A stretch of DNA of 64,000 bases from Streptomyces sp. SKN60 (GCF_026236535.1 NZ_JAHTMW010000024.1:44058-108057), one strand, 5' to 3'. Counted from the stretch's first letter, positions 43,744 through 52,818 are shown. Numbers and translations: made by a program. Notes: a model not told the origin generated them from the sequence alone.

Positions 43744-44181
43744 GTGTCGTTCGACGAGGAGTGGGCCGCCGCGCGGAGCGCCGCGGCCGGCCGGGTAAGC
43801 ATGCGGCTGAACCGTACGGGTACGGCCCCGGATTCCGGCGGTGGTGCCGGTGGCGGCGGTGCCGATCTCGGGTTCCGGCAGGACCACCTCGGCGCCATCG
43901 GCCATGCCGCCCACGAACTGCACGGCCGCCTCGCGAAGGACGGCCACCACGCCCGTACGGACACCACCGACGCCGCGACCTGCCTGTCGCACAACGGCTT
44001 CCGCACCGGCCCGGCCCTGGCGACCGTCCAGGAGACCTGGGCCTCCCAGCTGGGCACCCTCCTCGACGCCTGCGCGCACATCTCCAACCACCTGGACTAC
44101 AGCGCGGCCGCCCACGCGAAGGACGACGAGGACATCAGAACGGCGATCGCCGTGTCGAGGATCAGCGAGTACTTCACGTAG
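43744..44181 (+). CDS. Module C small helical protein
   Basis: 145 residues, clear paralogue of 35845: SFDEEWAAARSAAAGR, GADLGFRQDHLGAIGHAAHELHGRL, LATVQETWASQLGTLLDACAH, NHLDYSAAAHAKDDEDI. GTG start with GGGGA before it. Followed after 33 bp by its large partner. Confidence 0.75.
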   Translation: MSFDEEWAAARSAAAGRVSMRLNRTGTAPDSGGGAGGGGADLGFRQDHLGAIGHAAHELHGRLAKDGHHARTDTTDAATCLSHNGFRTGPALATVQETWASQLGTLLDACAHISNHLDYSAAAHAKDDEDIRTAIAVSRISEYFT

Positions 44182-44214
44182 GGACGAGCAGGAGTAGGGG
44201 GCGGGTAGCGCATC

Positions 44215-46557
44215 GTGCTGACCTTCGACAACGTGTACCACGCGCCGCTCGACCGGATGAAGGCCGCGGCCGACCGCTGGTCCGAGATGAAGGGCCGGCT
44301 CGACCGGCTCGCCGAGGACGCGCGCAAGACGATGGCCGCGAAGGCCGGGGCCGAGGACTGGCGCGGCGTGAACGCCGAGGTCACCAAGCCCTTCATCGAC
44401 AAGACCGCGAAGGAGTTCGCGGACGCGGCCAAGGCCGCGGACGGCATCCACAAGGTCCTTGAAGACGGCTACCACGCCTTCAGGAAAGCGAAGGCCGACC
44501 TCACGACGCTCGTCGAGACCGACGCCCCGCACCAGGGGCTCGTGGTGAAGAGCAACGGCGTCGTCGAAGCCGCCTTCTCGCTGGAGCGGGAGGCGGTCGC
44601 GCACTACGACCGCGACTACGCCGAGGCCCTGCGCAAGCAGCGCGTCGACATCGCGGCGCTGCAGCGTCGCCTCGACGCCGTCATCGACAGCTGCGACGAC
44701 GCCGACGAGGCGTGCGCGAACGCGCTGCGGGCCGACATCACCGGCGACAGGCACCAGTTCAGCGCCCCGAAGTACGGCAGCCTGGACGCGGAGCAGGCGG
44801 ACCGGGCGCTCGCCCTGGCGAGGAAGGGCCGGGAGGGCCGCGGGCTCTCGCACGCGGAGCTGGTGCGGCTCAACGAACTGCTCGGCGACCACCAGGGCTC
44901 GAGGGAGTTCGCCCGGACCTTCTACGACGGCCTCGGCGCCAAGGGCGCCCTGGAACTCTTCGGCGGGCTCGCCGGGGACGCGACCGGCGGCGTGAAGCTC
45001 GACGCGGAGCGCCTGAAGGACGTCCAGGACCTGCAGAGGAACCTGGGCCTGAACCTGGCCACGGCGACGCGGGGCGGGGACGCGTGGACCGAGACGTGGT
45101 CGACCGAGATGCGCCGGCTCGGCACCGAGCGCATCCCGTCCTCCCCGCGCGACCACAACCCGGCGTTCGGCTACCAGCTGCTCGGCGGCATCCTGCGCCA
45201 CGGCGACTACCACCCCCGCTTCCTGGTCCCGATCGCCGAGCACGTCGCCCAGCTCCACGCGAAGGACCCGCGCCTCTTCAACGACAACAAGCCGATGGTG
45301 GAGGGCTGGTTCCACAACCGCTTCAACCCGTCGGGCGTCAACGGCGCCGGGTACGACCCGATGATCCCGATGCTGGAGGCGCTGGGGCACAGCCCGGAGG
45401 CCGCGAAGCGGTTCTTCTCGGCCGAGCCGACGGCGTACGGGGTGGACGGCCGTGCGGGCGGCACGCTGGACCTCGGCAAGGGCAAGGACGGTTCGAAGAT
45501 CGAGAGTTACCTCGACTTCTTCGCCAACGAGAAGTACGAGTCCTTCGGCGACATCGACAGCAACGATCCCGACGAGAAGAAGAAGGCCGCGGACTACCTG
45601 CCGGACGCGTTGGGGCACGCGCTGGAGGCGGCGACGCTCGGGCACGGGTGGGACGACCCGAAGCCGGAGCTGAGGCGGGACGAGACGACCGCGGGGATCA
45701 TGGCCAGAGTCGTCGACAAGTACGGCGGCGACGCCGAGTTCCTCAAGAAGCACCACTCCGCCCTGGCGGACAGCCTCGGCACCATGGGTGCCGGCTATGT
45801 CGACGACCTCAACTGGGCACTCACCAAGAACGAGTCGACGGCTCCGTTCGCACCTGGTGGGGACGGTGCCGGGCACCTGAGGTTCGGGAGGACGGCGGCG
45901 GTCGACTTCCTCAGCGCCCTGGGGCAGCACCCGGAGGCGTACGCGACGATGTCCACGGCCGAGCGCCTGTACACCACCAGCGTGCTGGAGGCCCAGGTCG
46001 GACCGGACGGCCGGATCGCCGAGGACCGGGCCCGGGAGGCCGTACGCACCGGCGCCTCGCTCCAGGGGGTGCTGGACGAGGCCCGAGCAAGGCAGGTCGA
46101 GGCCGAGGGCATGAAGCTGCACGAGGACTACGAGAAGGCGCAAGCGAAGAAGGCCGCCTGGGTGGAGTTCGGCACCGGCGCAGCCATCGGGGCCGGCGTG
46201 GCCTTCCTGCCGGCTACGGCTGCCGCCGCGGGAGCCGCCGCGATCATCGTGCCGCTTGCCGTCGACACCGGCTCCGGCGCCATGGAGACGCTCGCGGGAC
46301 AGGTCGTCGGCGACTGGTCCGACAAGGCGGTCGAGGACCACAAGGACGCGGCGGAGGACAAGATCCACGAGGACAGGAAGGCCATCTACGAGGCCGGCCG
46401 GTACAGCGCCGAAGCGCCCATGGAGCGCTTCTTGCAGGTACACCGATCGCAGGTGAGCGGCGACTGCAGGCAGGACCTCATCGACGCGGTCGACATCGGC
46501 TACGGGAAGGGCAACACCCTGACGGGGCAGACCGGTAACGCCTCCGAGACCGGTTGA
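44215..46557 (+). CDS. Module C large WXG-like protein, putative T7SS effector
   Basis: 780 residues, paralogue of 36297 along its whole length, with the same W49-R-G51 turn and the same central blocks (LATATRGGD, GYQLLGGIL, PRFLVPIAEHV). The C-terminal third differs most, but residues about 652-692 are again glycine-rich and hydrophobic (FGTGAAIGAGVAFLPATAAA). A charged tail (DHKDAAEDKIHEDRK) follows. No signal peptide or enzyme motif seen. Confidence 0.75.
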   Translation: MLTFDNVYHAPLDRMKAAADRWSEMKGRLDRLAEDARKTMAAKAGAEDWRGVNAEVTKPFIDKTAKEFADAAKAADGIHKVLEDGYHAFRKAKADLTTLVETDAPHQGLVVKSNGVVEAAFSLEREAVAHYDRDYAEALRKQRVDIAALQRRLDAVIDSCDDADEACANALRADITGDRHQFSAPKYGSLDAEQADRALALARKGREGRGLSHAELVRLNELLGDHQGSREFARTFYDGLGAKGALELFGGLAGDATGGVKLDAERLKDVQDLQRNLGLNLATATRGGDAWTETWSTEMRRLGTERIPSSPRDHNPAFGYQLLGGILRHGDYHPRFLVPIAEHVAQLHAKDPRLFNDNKPMVEGWFHNRFNPSGVNGAGYDPMIPMLEALGHSPEAAKRFFSAEPTAYGVDGRAGGTLDLGKGKDGSKIESYLDFFANEKYESFGDIDSNDPDEKKKAADYLPDALGHALEAATLGHGWDDPKPELRRDETTAGIMARVVDKYGGDAEFLKKHHSALADSLGTMGAGYVDDLNWALTKNESTAPFAPGGDGAGHLRFGRTAAVDFLSALGQHPEAYATMSTAERLYTTSVLEAQVGPDGRIAEDRAREAVRTGASLQGVLDEARARQVEAEGMKLHEDYEKAQAKKAAWVEFGTGAAIGAGVAFLPATAAAAGAAAIIVPLAVDTGSGAMETLAGQVVGDWSDKAVEDHKDAAEDKIHEDRKAIYEAGRYSAEAPMERFLQVHRSQVSGDCRQDLIDAVDIGYGKGNTLTGQTGNASETG

Positions 46558-46584
46558 TCGCGCGCGGTCGACCCGAGGATTCAC

Positions 46585-47232
46585 ATGAGGAAAGGGATCA
46601 GGGCCGGTGTGTCGGGGCTGGCGGCATGCCTCCTGCTCACTGGCTGCGGAGGAGGCGAAGAGCCTGAGGCGCAGCGCGTCACAGCCGCGCAGCAGTGCGA
46701 CGACACGCTTTCACCCGAGGCGGCCCGTGCCCTCGAAACGGTGCTGAGGACCGACAAGTTCGACCACGACCCCAGGGGCGGTCTGGATCGCGTCGTGGCG
46801 CAGCTGACCGAGGACTACGCGGAGGGCGGGTTGCGGTCGCGGAGCCGTAGCCTCTGCCGCGCCGATGCCGCCGGCCGTTCGGACCGGGTCGACATCCTCT
46901 TCGGACGGTACGACGACAGCGACCTCATCGGAGATGCCGACCCGGTCGGTCTGCACCCGTATGGCATGGGGCGTGAAGCGTGGTCCGGTCCGCAAGCCGC
47001 GTATCTGTTCGTGACCTGTGTGAGTCCTCGGCTCGAAGGATCCCGGGAGCGGCCCGCCCGCTTCGACGGGATGCTCAGATTCAGACGACCGGACCTCCCC
47101 GACACCCCCGCCGTCCGCGAAGCCAACCTCACCGTCCTCCACTCCGTCACCCTCGCCCTCGTCAAGAAACTCGGCTGCGAGAACAACGCGGGGCTCCCCG
47201 AAAAGCCCGTGCTCAAGCCCAGGCCCGAGTAG
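46585..47232 (+). CDS. Module C lipoprotein
   Basis: 215 residues. Lipobox LLTGC, lipid on Cys21. The general outline resembles the module A lipoprotein (long N-terminal helix, FVTC strand, late LGCE), with weak direct similarity. A terminator follows, closing the locus. Confidence 0.8.
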   Translation: MRKGIRAGVSGLAACLLLTGCGGGEEPEAQRVTAAQQCDDTLSPEAARALETVLRTDKFDHDPRGGLDRVVAQLTEDYAEGGLRSRSRSLCRADAAGRSDRVDILFGRYDDSDLIGDADPVGLHPYGMGREAWSGPQAAYLFVTCVSPRLEGSRERPARFDGMLRFRRPDLPDTPAVREANLTVLHSVTLALVKKLGCENNAGLPEKPVLKPRPE

Positions 47233-47250
47233 CCCCGAGGAGAACGGAAA

Positions 47251-47278
47251 GGGGCGGCTCCCCTCGGAGAGCCGCCCC
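47251..47278. terminator. Terminator at the end of the T7SS locus
   Basis: GGGGCGGCTC pairs perfectly with GAGCCGCCCC across an 8-nt loop, between the lipoprotein and the convergent tRNA. Confidence 0.8.
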
Positions 47279-47291
47279 AATCCCGGTCCAG

Positions 47292-47363
47292 AGACCGTGG
47301 CGGGAATCGAACCCACGTAACTCGCTTTGCAGGCGAGCCCCTCAACCACTCGGGCACACGGTC
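47292..47363 (-). tRNA. tRNA-Cys (GCA)
   Basis: Read on the minus strand, the acceptor GACCGTG pairs with CACGGTC; anticodon stem CTCGC/GCGAG holds the loop CTGCAAA with anticodon GCA; variable loop TTAC; T arm GTGGGTTCGATTCCCGC. Discriminator is U, as in tRNA-Cys. CCA is not encoded. The accessory T7SS locus ends directly beside this tRNA 3' end, a common insertion site for mobile DNA, though no integrase or att repeat is seen. Confidence 0.95.
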
Positions 47364-47564
47364 GTGGTGACAGGAACGACGTTAGGCGGGGGCGAAGAGG
47401 GAGCTCAATGGTTTCGCCGGGGACGCAACACGACTGCCATACCCCGTTCATGGGCGCGCGGTGATCGGGCCCGGTGATCGGGCCGGGGGCGTACGACCAT
47501 CGGGGCAGGAGGGATGGGACTCGCGACAGGGGCCATATCCGGCTACGACCCTTACTCTGGGCGT

Positions 47565-49082
47565 ATGAGCGCCCTCGAACCGCGTGACGTCGACGCTGAC
47601 GTCGTCGACGCCGTCGCACCGCCGCCCGCCGCCGTGCCGTCCGAATCCGCAGGCGGCGGGTCCGTGCTCGACCGGGGGCATCGGGCGCTCAGCATCGGGA
47701 TCGTGTCCGTCGTGCTGCTGATCGCGTTCGAGGCGACCGCCGTCGGGACGGCGATGCCCGTCGCGGCGCGGGAGCTGGACGGGGTGCCGTTGTACGCGTT
47801 CGCGTTCTCGGCGTACTTCACGACCAGTCTGTTCGGGATGGTGCTGTCCGGGCAGTGGTCGGACCGGAGCGGGCCGCTCGGGCCGTTGACGGTCGGGATG
47901 AGCTGTTTCGCGGCCGGGTTGCTGCTCTCCGGGACGGCGGGCGCGATGTGGCTGTTCATCCTCGGGCGGGCCGTGCAGGGGCTCGGCGGCGGGCTGGTGA
48001 TCGTCGCGTTGTACGTGGTGATCAGCCGGGCGTACGAGGAGCACCTGCGGCCGGCGATCATGGCGGCGTTCGCCGCGAGCTGGGTCGTGCCGTCGGTGGT
48101 CGGGCCGCTGGCGTCCGGGACGATCACCGAGCAGCTCGGCTGGCGCTGGGTCTTCGTCGGCATTCCGGCCCTCGTCGTGTTCCCGCTCGCGCTCGCGCTG
48201 CCCGCGATCCGGCGTACCGCGTCCGGGCCCGCCGACCCCGAGGCGCCCGTCATGCCGTGGGACCGGCGGCGGATCCGGCTGGCGTTCGCGATATCGCTCG
48301 GGGCGGCGCTGCTGCAGTACGCCGGGCAGGAGCTGCGCTGGCTCTCGCTGCTGCCCGCCGCGGCCGGTGTCGCGCTGCTCGTGCCCGCCGTGCGCGGGCT
48401 GCTGCCCCGTGGCACATACCGGGCCGCCCGCGGGCTGCCCTCGGTCGTGCTGCTCCGTGGCGTCGCGGCCGGCTCCTTCATCGCGGCCGAGTCCTTCGTA
48501 CCGCTCATGCTGGTCACCCAGCGCGGACTGAGCCCCACCCTGGCCGGGCTCTCGCTCGCCGTCGGCGGCCTGACCTGGGCGCTCGGCTCCTGGGTGCAGT
48601 CGCAGCCGCGCACGGAGCCGTACCGCGAACGCCTGGTCGTCCTCGGCATGGTGCTTGTCGCGCTCGCCGTCGCCGCCGCGCCGAGCGTGCTGATCCAGGG
48701 CGTGCCGGTGTGGGTGGTCGCCGTCGCCTGGGCGTTCGGCTGTTTCGGCATGGGCATGGTCATCGCCTCCACCAGCGTCCTGCTGCTCAAGCTCTCCGCG
48801 CCCGAGGAGGCCGGGGCGAACTCCGCCGCCCTCCAGATCTCCGACGGCCTCTCCAACGTCCTTCTCCTCGCCGCCGGCGGCGCCGCCTTCGCCGCGCTCG
48901 GCGGCGGCGCGGTCGGCCACGCCGTCTCCGAGGCCGGTGCCGCCGGTGCCGCCACCGGGTCCCACCCGGCCGCCTTCGCCGCCGTCTTCCTGCCCATGGC
49001 CGGGGTCGCCGCGCTCGGCGGCTGGGTCGCCACCCGCCTCCGCGACCGAAAGGCGGTGGCTGCGGAGTCCGGTCCTGCCTAG
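47565..49082 (+). CDS. MFS drug exporter (DHA2-like)
   Basis: 505 residues from the ATG at 47565. An acidic, Pro/Ala-rich start of about 40 residues precedes about 14 hydrophobic segments. MFS signatures: GQWSDRSGPLGPL after helix 2, LGRAVQGLGGGLVIVALYVV in helix 4. Many such proteins export drugs. The toxin-antitoxin pair follows after 9 bp. Confidence 0.9.
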   Translation: MSALEPRDVDADVVDAVAPPPAAVPSESAGGGSVLDRGHRALSIGIVSVVLLIAFEATAVGTAMPVAARELDGVPLYAFAFSAYFTTSLFGMVLSGQWSDRSGPLGPLTVGMSCFAAGLLLSGTAGAMWLFILGRAVQGLGGGLVIVALYVVISRAYEEHLRPAIMAAFAASWVVPSVVGPLASGTITEQLGWRWVFVGIPALVVFPLALALPAIRRTASGPADPEAPVMPWDRRRIRLAFAISLGAALLQYAGQELRWLSLLPAAAGVALLVPAVRGLLPRGTYRAARGLPSVVLLRGVAAGSFIAAESFVPLMLVTQRGLSPTLAGLSLAVGGLTWALGSWVQSQPRTEPYRERLVVLGMVLVALAVAAAPSVLIQGVPVWVVAVAWAFGCFGMGMVIASTSVLLLKLSAPEEAGANSAALQISDGLSNVLLLAAGGAAFAALGGGAVGHAVSEAGAAGAATGSHPAAFAAVFLPMAGVAALGGWVATRLRDRKAVAAESGPA

Positions 49083-49091
49083 GGTTCGGGT

Positions 49092-49265
49092 ATGGAACGA
49101 CACCCCGACCTCGCCGATCTCGCCGACGCCCGAGGTGTCTCCGTCGACGAGCTTGTCGACGAGGCCGTACGCCGGTACGTCGACGTCGAGACCGCCCGCG
49201 TCACGCACGCGGCCCAGCGGCTCGCCCTCCGCCACCACGACCTCCTCCGGAGGCTCGGAGCATGA
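49092..49265 (+). CDS. Small antitoxin-like protein
   Basis: 57 residues, MERHPDLADLADARGVSV, then a helix ELVDEAVRRYVDVE and a basic end. The size, the ribbon-helix-helix-like start and the ATGA overlap with a Doc-type toxin mark it as the antitoxin. Which antitoxin family it belongs to is not certain. Confidence 0.7.
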   Translation: MERHPDLADLADARGVSVDELVDEAVRRYVDVETARVTHAAQRLALRHHDLLRRLGA

Positions 49266-49678
49266 GCCGCACCACCGGCACCCGCTTCCTCACCGTCGCC
49301 GAGGTCACCGCCGTCGCCCGCCTCGCCTTCACCGGCGACGGCGACCCCGAGCTGCGCGCGCCCGGGCTCCTGGAGTCCGCGGTGCACCGTCCCCGGGCCC
49401 GTATGTTCGGCGAGAGCGCGTACCGCGACCTCTACGAGCAGGCGGCCGTCCTCCTCCACGCCCTCGCCTCCAACCACCCCTTCGTCGACGGCAACAAGCG
49501 CGCTGCCTGGCTCTCCGCCGCCGTCTTCCTCGCCGTCAACGGAGTCGATCTCGCCGACGCCGACCAGGACCGGGCATACGAGCTGGTCGTGGGCGTGGCC
49601 GGGGGCGAGCTGGCGGACATACCCGACATCGCGGGGCGTCTGAGAACGCTTTCGGGAGAGGCCCGAGGGCCGGTGTGA
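49262..49678 (+). CDS. Doc-type (Fic-fold) toxin
   Basis: 138 residues. FLTVAEVTAVARLAF, then the Fic/Doc motif HPFVDGNKR (His72) with all key residues. E. coli phage P1 Doc phosphorylates EF-Tu and stops translation; the same is expected here. Overlaps the antitoxin by 4 bp, the usual order. Confidence 0.9.
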   Translation: MSRTTGTRFLTVAEVTAVARLAFTGDGDPELRAPGLLESAVHRPRARMFGESAYRDLYEQAAVLLHALASNHPFVDGNKRAAWLSAAVFLAVNGVDLADADQDRAYELVVGVAGGELADIPDIAGRLRTLSGEARGPV

Positions 49679-49804
49679 GGACGGTCTCACGGCGCCTCGA
49701 CGCGGGCTCGTTCGTACGGGGTCGCGGCGGTCGCACCGGTAAGGTGGCCCGGTTGTCATATCTGGACGAGCGTCTGGACGAGCGTCGAACCGTAACCGGA
49801 GATC

Positions 49805-51598
49805 GTGACTACCACCGCCACCTCCTCACACCACCTCTCTCCCGCCTTCCCCGGCCGCGCCCCCTGGGGCACCGCCAACAAGCTGCGAGCCTGGCAGCAG
49901 GGCGCGATGGAGAAGTACATCCAGGAGCAGCCCCGTGACTTCCTCGCGGTCGCCACGCCCGGCGCCGGCAAGACCACCTTCGCGCTGACCCTCGCGTCCT
50001 GGCTGCTGCACCACCACGTGGTGCAGCAGGTCACGGTCGTCGCCCCCACCGAGCACCTGAAGAAGCAGTGGGCGGCCGCCGCGGCGCGGATAGGGATCAA
50101 GCTGGACCCGGACTACAGCGCCGGGCCGCTCAGCAAGGAGTACGACGGGATCGCCATCACGTACGCCGGCGTCGGCGTGCGGCCCATGCTCCACCGCAAC
50201 CGCAGCGAACAGCGCAAGACCCTCGTCATCCTCGACGAGATCCACCACGCCGGAGACTCCAAGTCCTGGGGCGAGGCCTGTCTGGAGGCCTTCGAGCCGG
50301 CCACCCGGCGGCTGGCCCTCACCGGCACGCCGTTCCGCTCCGACACCAACCCGATCCCCTTCGTCACGTACGAGGAGGGGAACGACGGCATCCGCCGCTC
50401 CTCGGCCGACTACACCTACGGCTACGGCAACGCGCTCGGCGACGGCGTCGTCCGGCCGGTCATCTTCCTCTCCTACAGCGGCAACATGCGCTGGCGCACC
50501 AAGGCCGGTGACGAGATCGCCGCGCGCCTCGGCGAGCCGATGACCAAGGACGCCATCTCGCAGGCCTGGCGCACCGCGCTCGACCCGCGCGGCGAGTGGA
50601 TGCCGAACGTGCTGCGCGCCGCCGACCAGCGGCTCACCGAGGTCCGCAAGTCCATCCCGGACGCCGGCGGCCTGGTCATCGCCTCCGACCAGGACTCGGC
50701 CCGCGCGTACGCCAAGCTGATCCGGGAGATCACCGGCACCAAGGCCACCGTCGTGCTCTCCGACGACACCGGCGCCTCGAACCGCATCGACGAGTTCAGC
50801 GAGAACACCGACCGCTGGATGGTCGCGGTCCGCATGGTGTCCGAGGGCGTCGACGTGCCGCGGCTGTCCGTCGGCGTGTACGCGACGACGATCTCGACCC
50901 CGCTGTTCTTCGCGCAGGCCGTCGGGCGCTTCGTGCGATCCCGCAGGCGCGGCGAGACGGCGTCCGTGTTCCTTCCCACCATCCCCAGCCTCCTCGGCTT
51001 CGCCACGGAGATGGAGGTCGAGCGCGACCACGTGCTCGACAAGCCGAAGAAGGCGGGCGAGGACGAGGATCCGTACGCCGAGTCCGAGAAGGAGATGGCG
51101 GAGGCGGAGCGGCAGCAGGACGAGGACACCGGCGAGCAGGACATGCTGCCCTTCGAGGCGCTGGAGTCCGACGCCGTCTTCGACCGCGTCCTCTACAACG
51201 CCGCCGAGTTCGGCATGCAGGCCCACCCCGGCAGCGAGGAGGAGCAGGACTACCTCGGCATCCCCGGGCTCCTCGAACCCGACCAGGTGCAGCTGCTCCT
51301 CCAGAAGCGGCAGGCCCGGCAGATCGCGCACAGCCGCAAGAAGCCGGACACGGAGGCCGACCTGTTGGAGCTTCCGGCGGAACGGCGGCCCGTCGTTTCC
51401 CACAAGGAGCTGCTTGAGCTGCGGAAACAGCTCAACACGATGGTCGGTGCGTACGTTCACCAGAGCGGCAAGCCGCACGGTGTCATCCACACCGAGCTGC
51501 GCCGGGTGTGTGGCGGGCCGCCGAGCGCGGAGGCGACCGCCGGGCAGATCCGCGAGCGGATCAAGAAGGTGCAGGAGTGGGCCACGCGGATGCGGTGA
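49805..51598 (+). CDS. DEAD/DEAH-box superfamily 2 helicase
   Basis: 597 residues. Motif I TPGAGKTTFAL, motif II DEIHH, motif III LTGTPF, motif VI QAVGRFVRSRRRG. After the two RecA domains comes an acidic stretch (about 415-450: EDEDPYAESEKEMAEAER) and a C-terminal helical domain. Family members are often linked to DNA repair or restriction; no partner gene is nearby. The GTG start lies 8 nt after CGGAG. Confidence 0.9.
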   Translation: MTTTATSSHHLSPAFPGRAPWGTANKLRAWQQGAMEKYIQEQPRDFLAVATPGAGKTTFALTLASWLLHHHVVQQVTVVAPTEHLKKQWAAAAARIGIKLDPDYSAGPLSKEYDGIAITYAGVGVRPMLHRNRSEQRKTLVILDEIHHAGDSKSWGEACLEAFEPATRRLALTGTPFRSDTNPIPFVTYEEGNDGIRRSSADYTYGYGNALGDGVVRPVIFLSYSGNMRWRTKAGDEIAARLGEPMTKDAISQAWRTALDPRGEWMPNVLRAADQRLTEVRKSIPDAGGLVIASDQDSARAYAKLIREITGTKATVVLSDDTGASNRIDEFSENTDRWMVAVRMVSEGVDVPRLSVGVYATTISTPLFFAQAVGRFVRSRRRGETASVFLPTIPSLLGFATEMEVERDHVLDKPKKAGEDEDPYAESEKEMAEAERQQDEDTGEQDMLPFEALESDAVFDRVLYNAAEFGMQAHPGSEEEQDYLGIPGLLEPDQVQLLLQKRQARQIAHSRKKPDTEADLLELPAERRPVVSHKELLELRKQLNTMVGAYVHQSGKPHGVIHTELRRVCGGPPSAEATAGQIRERIKKVQEWATRMR

Positions 51599-51629
51599 GC
51601 CCGGTCCGATCCCACGATTCCCACGATTC

Positions 51630-51660
51630 GAGGCCCGTACGCAGGCGGCGTACGGGCCTC
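51630..51660 (+). terminator. Terminator 1 after the helicase
   Basis: Perfect 13-bp stem with a 5-nt loop, about 30 nt after the stop codon. Confidence 0.85.
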
Positions 51661-51664
51661 GGCC

Positions 51665-51701
51665 GTGCCCGGGGCCGGCCCCCACGGTCGGCCCCGGGCA
51701 C
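51665..51701 (+). terminator. Terminator 2 after the helicase
   Basis: Perfect 13-bp stem (GTGCCCGGGGCCG) with an 11-nt loop, starting 5 nt after the first hairpin. Confidence 0.75.
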
Positions 51702-52001
51702 ACCTCGCACGCTACGGGGACGAACCGGGCCCCCTTGTCCGCCAAAGTCCCGCGTTCGGCCGACTTAGGTCCCGAACCGCCCGTATCCGGTCGTCGGCGC
51801 CCGGATTCTGGACGAGGTCTTCCGCTGAGCGGAGCACGCCGCTACTGTCCCGGCTCAAGCAAACGCCCCGTGGCAGCGCCGCCGCGGAGCGCAGCCGGTG
51901 TACCCCGTCCTGCCGGCGGCCTCTGACGTGCGTCGCCGATGGGACCGGTGTCGCAGCTTTCGTACGAGTCCGCTGTCACTCACTCCGAAGGAGAGGGCGT
52001 C

Positions 52002-52643
52002 GTGACCGCGGAGACCTCCCAGACGCTCGACCGGGGACTTCGAGTCCTCAAACTGCTCGCCGACACCGACCACGGCCTGACCGTCACCGAGTTGTCCAAC
52101 CGACTCGGGGTGAACCGGACCGTCGTCTACCGATTGCTCGCCACCCTCGAGCAGCACGCCCTGGTCCGCCGCGACCTGGGCGGCCGCGCCCGCGTCGGGC
52201 TCGGCGTGCTGCGCCTGGGCCGCCAGGTGCACCCGCTGGTGCGGGAGGCCGCGCTGCCCGCGCTGCGCTCGCTCGCCGAGGACATAGGAGCCACCGCCCA
52301 CCTCACGCTGGTGGACGGGGCCGACGCGCTCGCCGTCGCCGTCGTCGAACCCACCTGGACCGACTACCACGTGGCCTACCGCGCCGGCTTCCGGCACCCG
52401 CTGGACCGCGGGGCGGCCGGCCGCGCCATCCTCGCCGCCCGTCAGGGCGAGCTCATCGAACCCGGCTTCACCCTCACCCACGGCGAACTGGAAGCCGGCG
52501 CCAGCGGCGCCGCCGCGCCCCTGGTCGGCGTCACCGGCATCGAGGGCAGCGTCGGCGTGGTCATGCTCGCCGACGCCGTCCCCGAACGCGTCGGCCCCCG
52601 CGTGGTGGACGCGGCCCGCGAGGTCGCCGACGCGCTGCGCTAG
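52002..52643 (+). CDS. IclR-family transcriptional regulator
   Basis: 213 residues from the GTG at 52002 (GAAGGAG site). Winged helix: LDRGLRVLKLLADTDHGLTVTELSNRLGVNRTVVYRLLATLEQ, about residues 10-53. The effector domain follows (AHLTLVDGADALAVAVVEPTW, FRHPLDRGAAGRAIL). It is slightly short at the C-terminus compared with the usual 250. No target gene adjoins; the effector is unknown. Confidence 0.9.
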   Translation: MTAETSQTLDRGLRVLKLLADTDHGLTVTELSNRLGVNRTVVYRLLATLEQHALVRRDLGGRARVGLGVLRLGRQVHPLVREAALPALRSLAEDIGATAHLTLVDGADALAVAVVEPTWTDYHVAYRAGFRHPLDRGAAGRAILAARQGELIEPGFTLTHGELEAGASGAAAPLVGVTGIEGSVGVVMLADAVPERVGPRVVDAAREVADALR

Positions 52644-52690
52644 AGCGCGCGGCGGCCGGGGTCAGGGCCCTGGGTCGTACGGCCTCCCCC

Positions 52691-52818
52691 GGGTTACGGC
52701 CCGGGGCGCGGGCGCAGGGGCCCTGGGGTTACGGCCCGGGCCCAGGTCCGACATGCGCGCGGCCGCCGCGGGGCGGGGGCCGCGGCCTGCGGCCGCGCCC
52801 TGGGGCTTCGGCCCGGGG
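52691..52818. repeat. G+C-rich direct repeats downstream of the IclR gene
   Basis: GGGTTACGGCCCGGG occurs at 52691 and 52726, and a variant GGGGCTTCGGCCCGGGG at 52802. Each can fold on itself (CCGGG/CCCGG). No gene is seen here. Confidence 0.6.

Larger units (their letters stand above)
51599..52001 (+). other. Intergenic region with tandem hairpins
   Basis: No gene seen. Two strong hairpins follow the helicase stop, listed below. The rest is leader and promoter of the IclR gene with no recognisable box. Confidence 0.5.
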
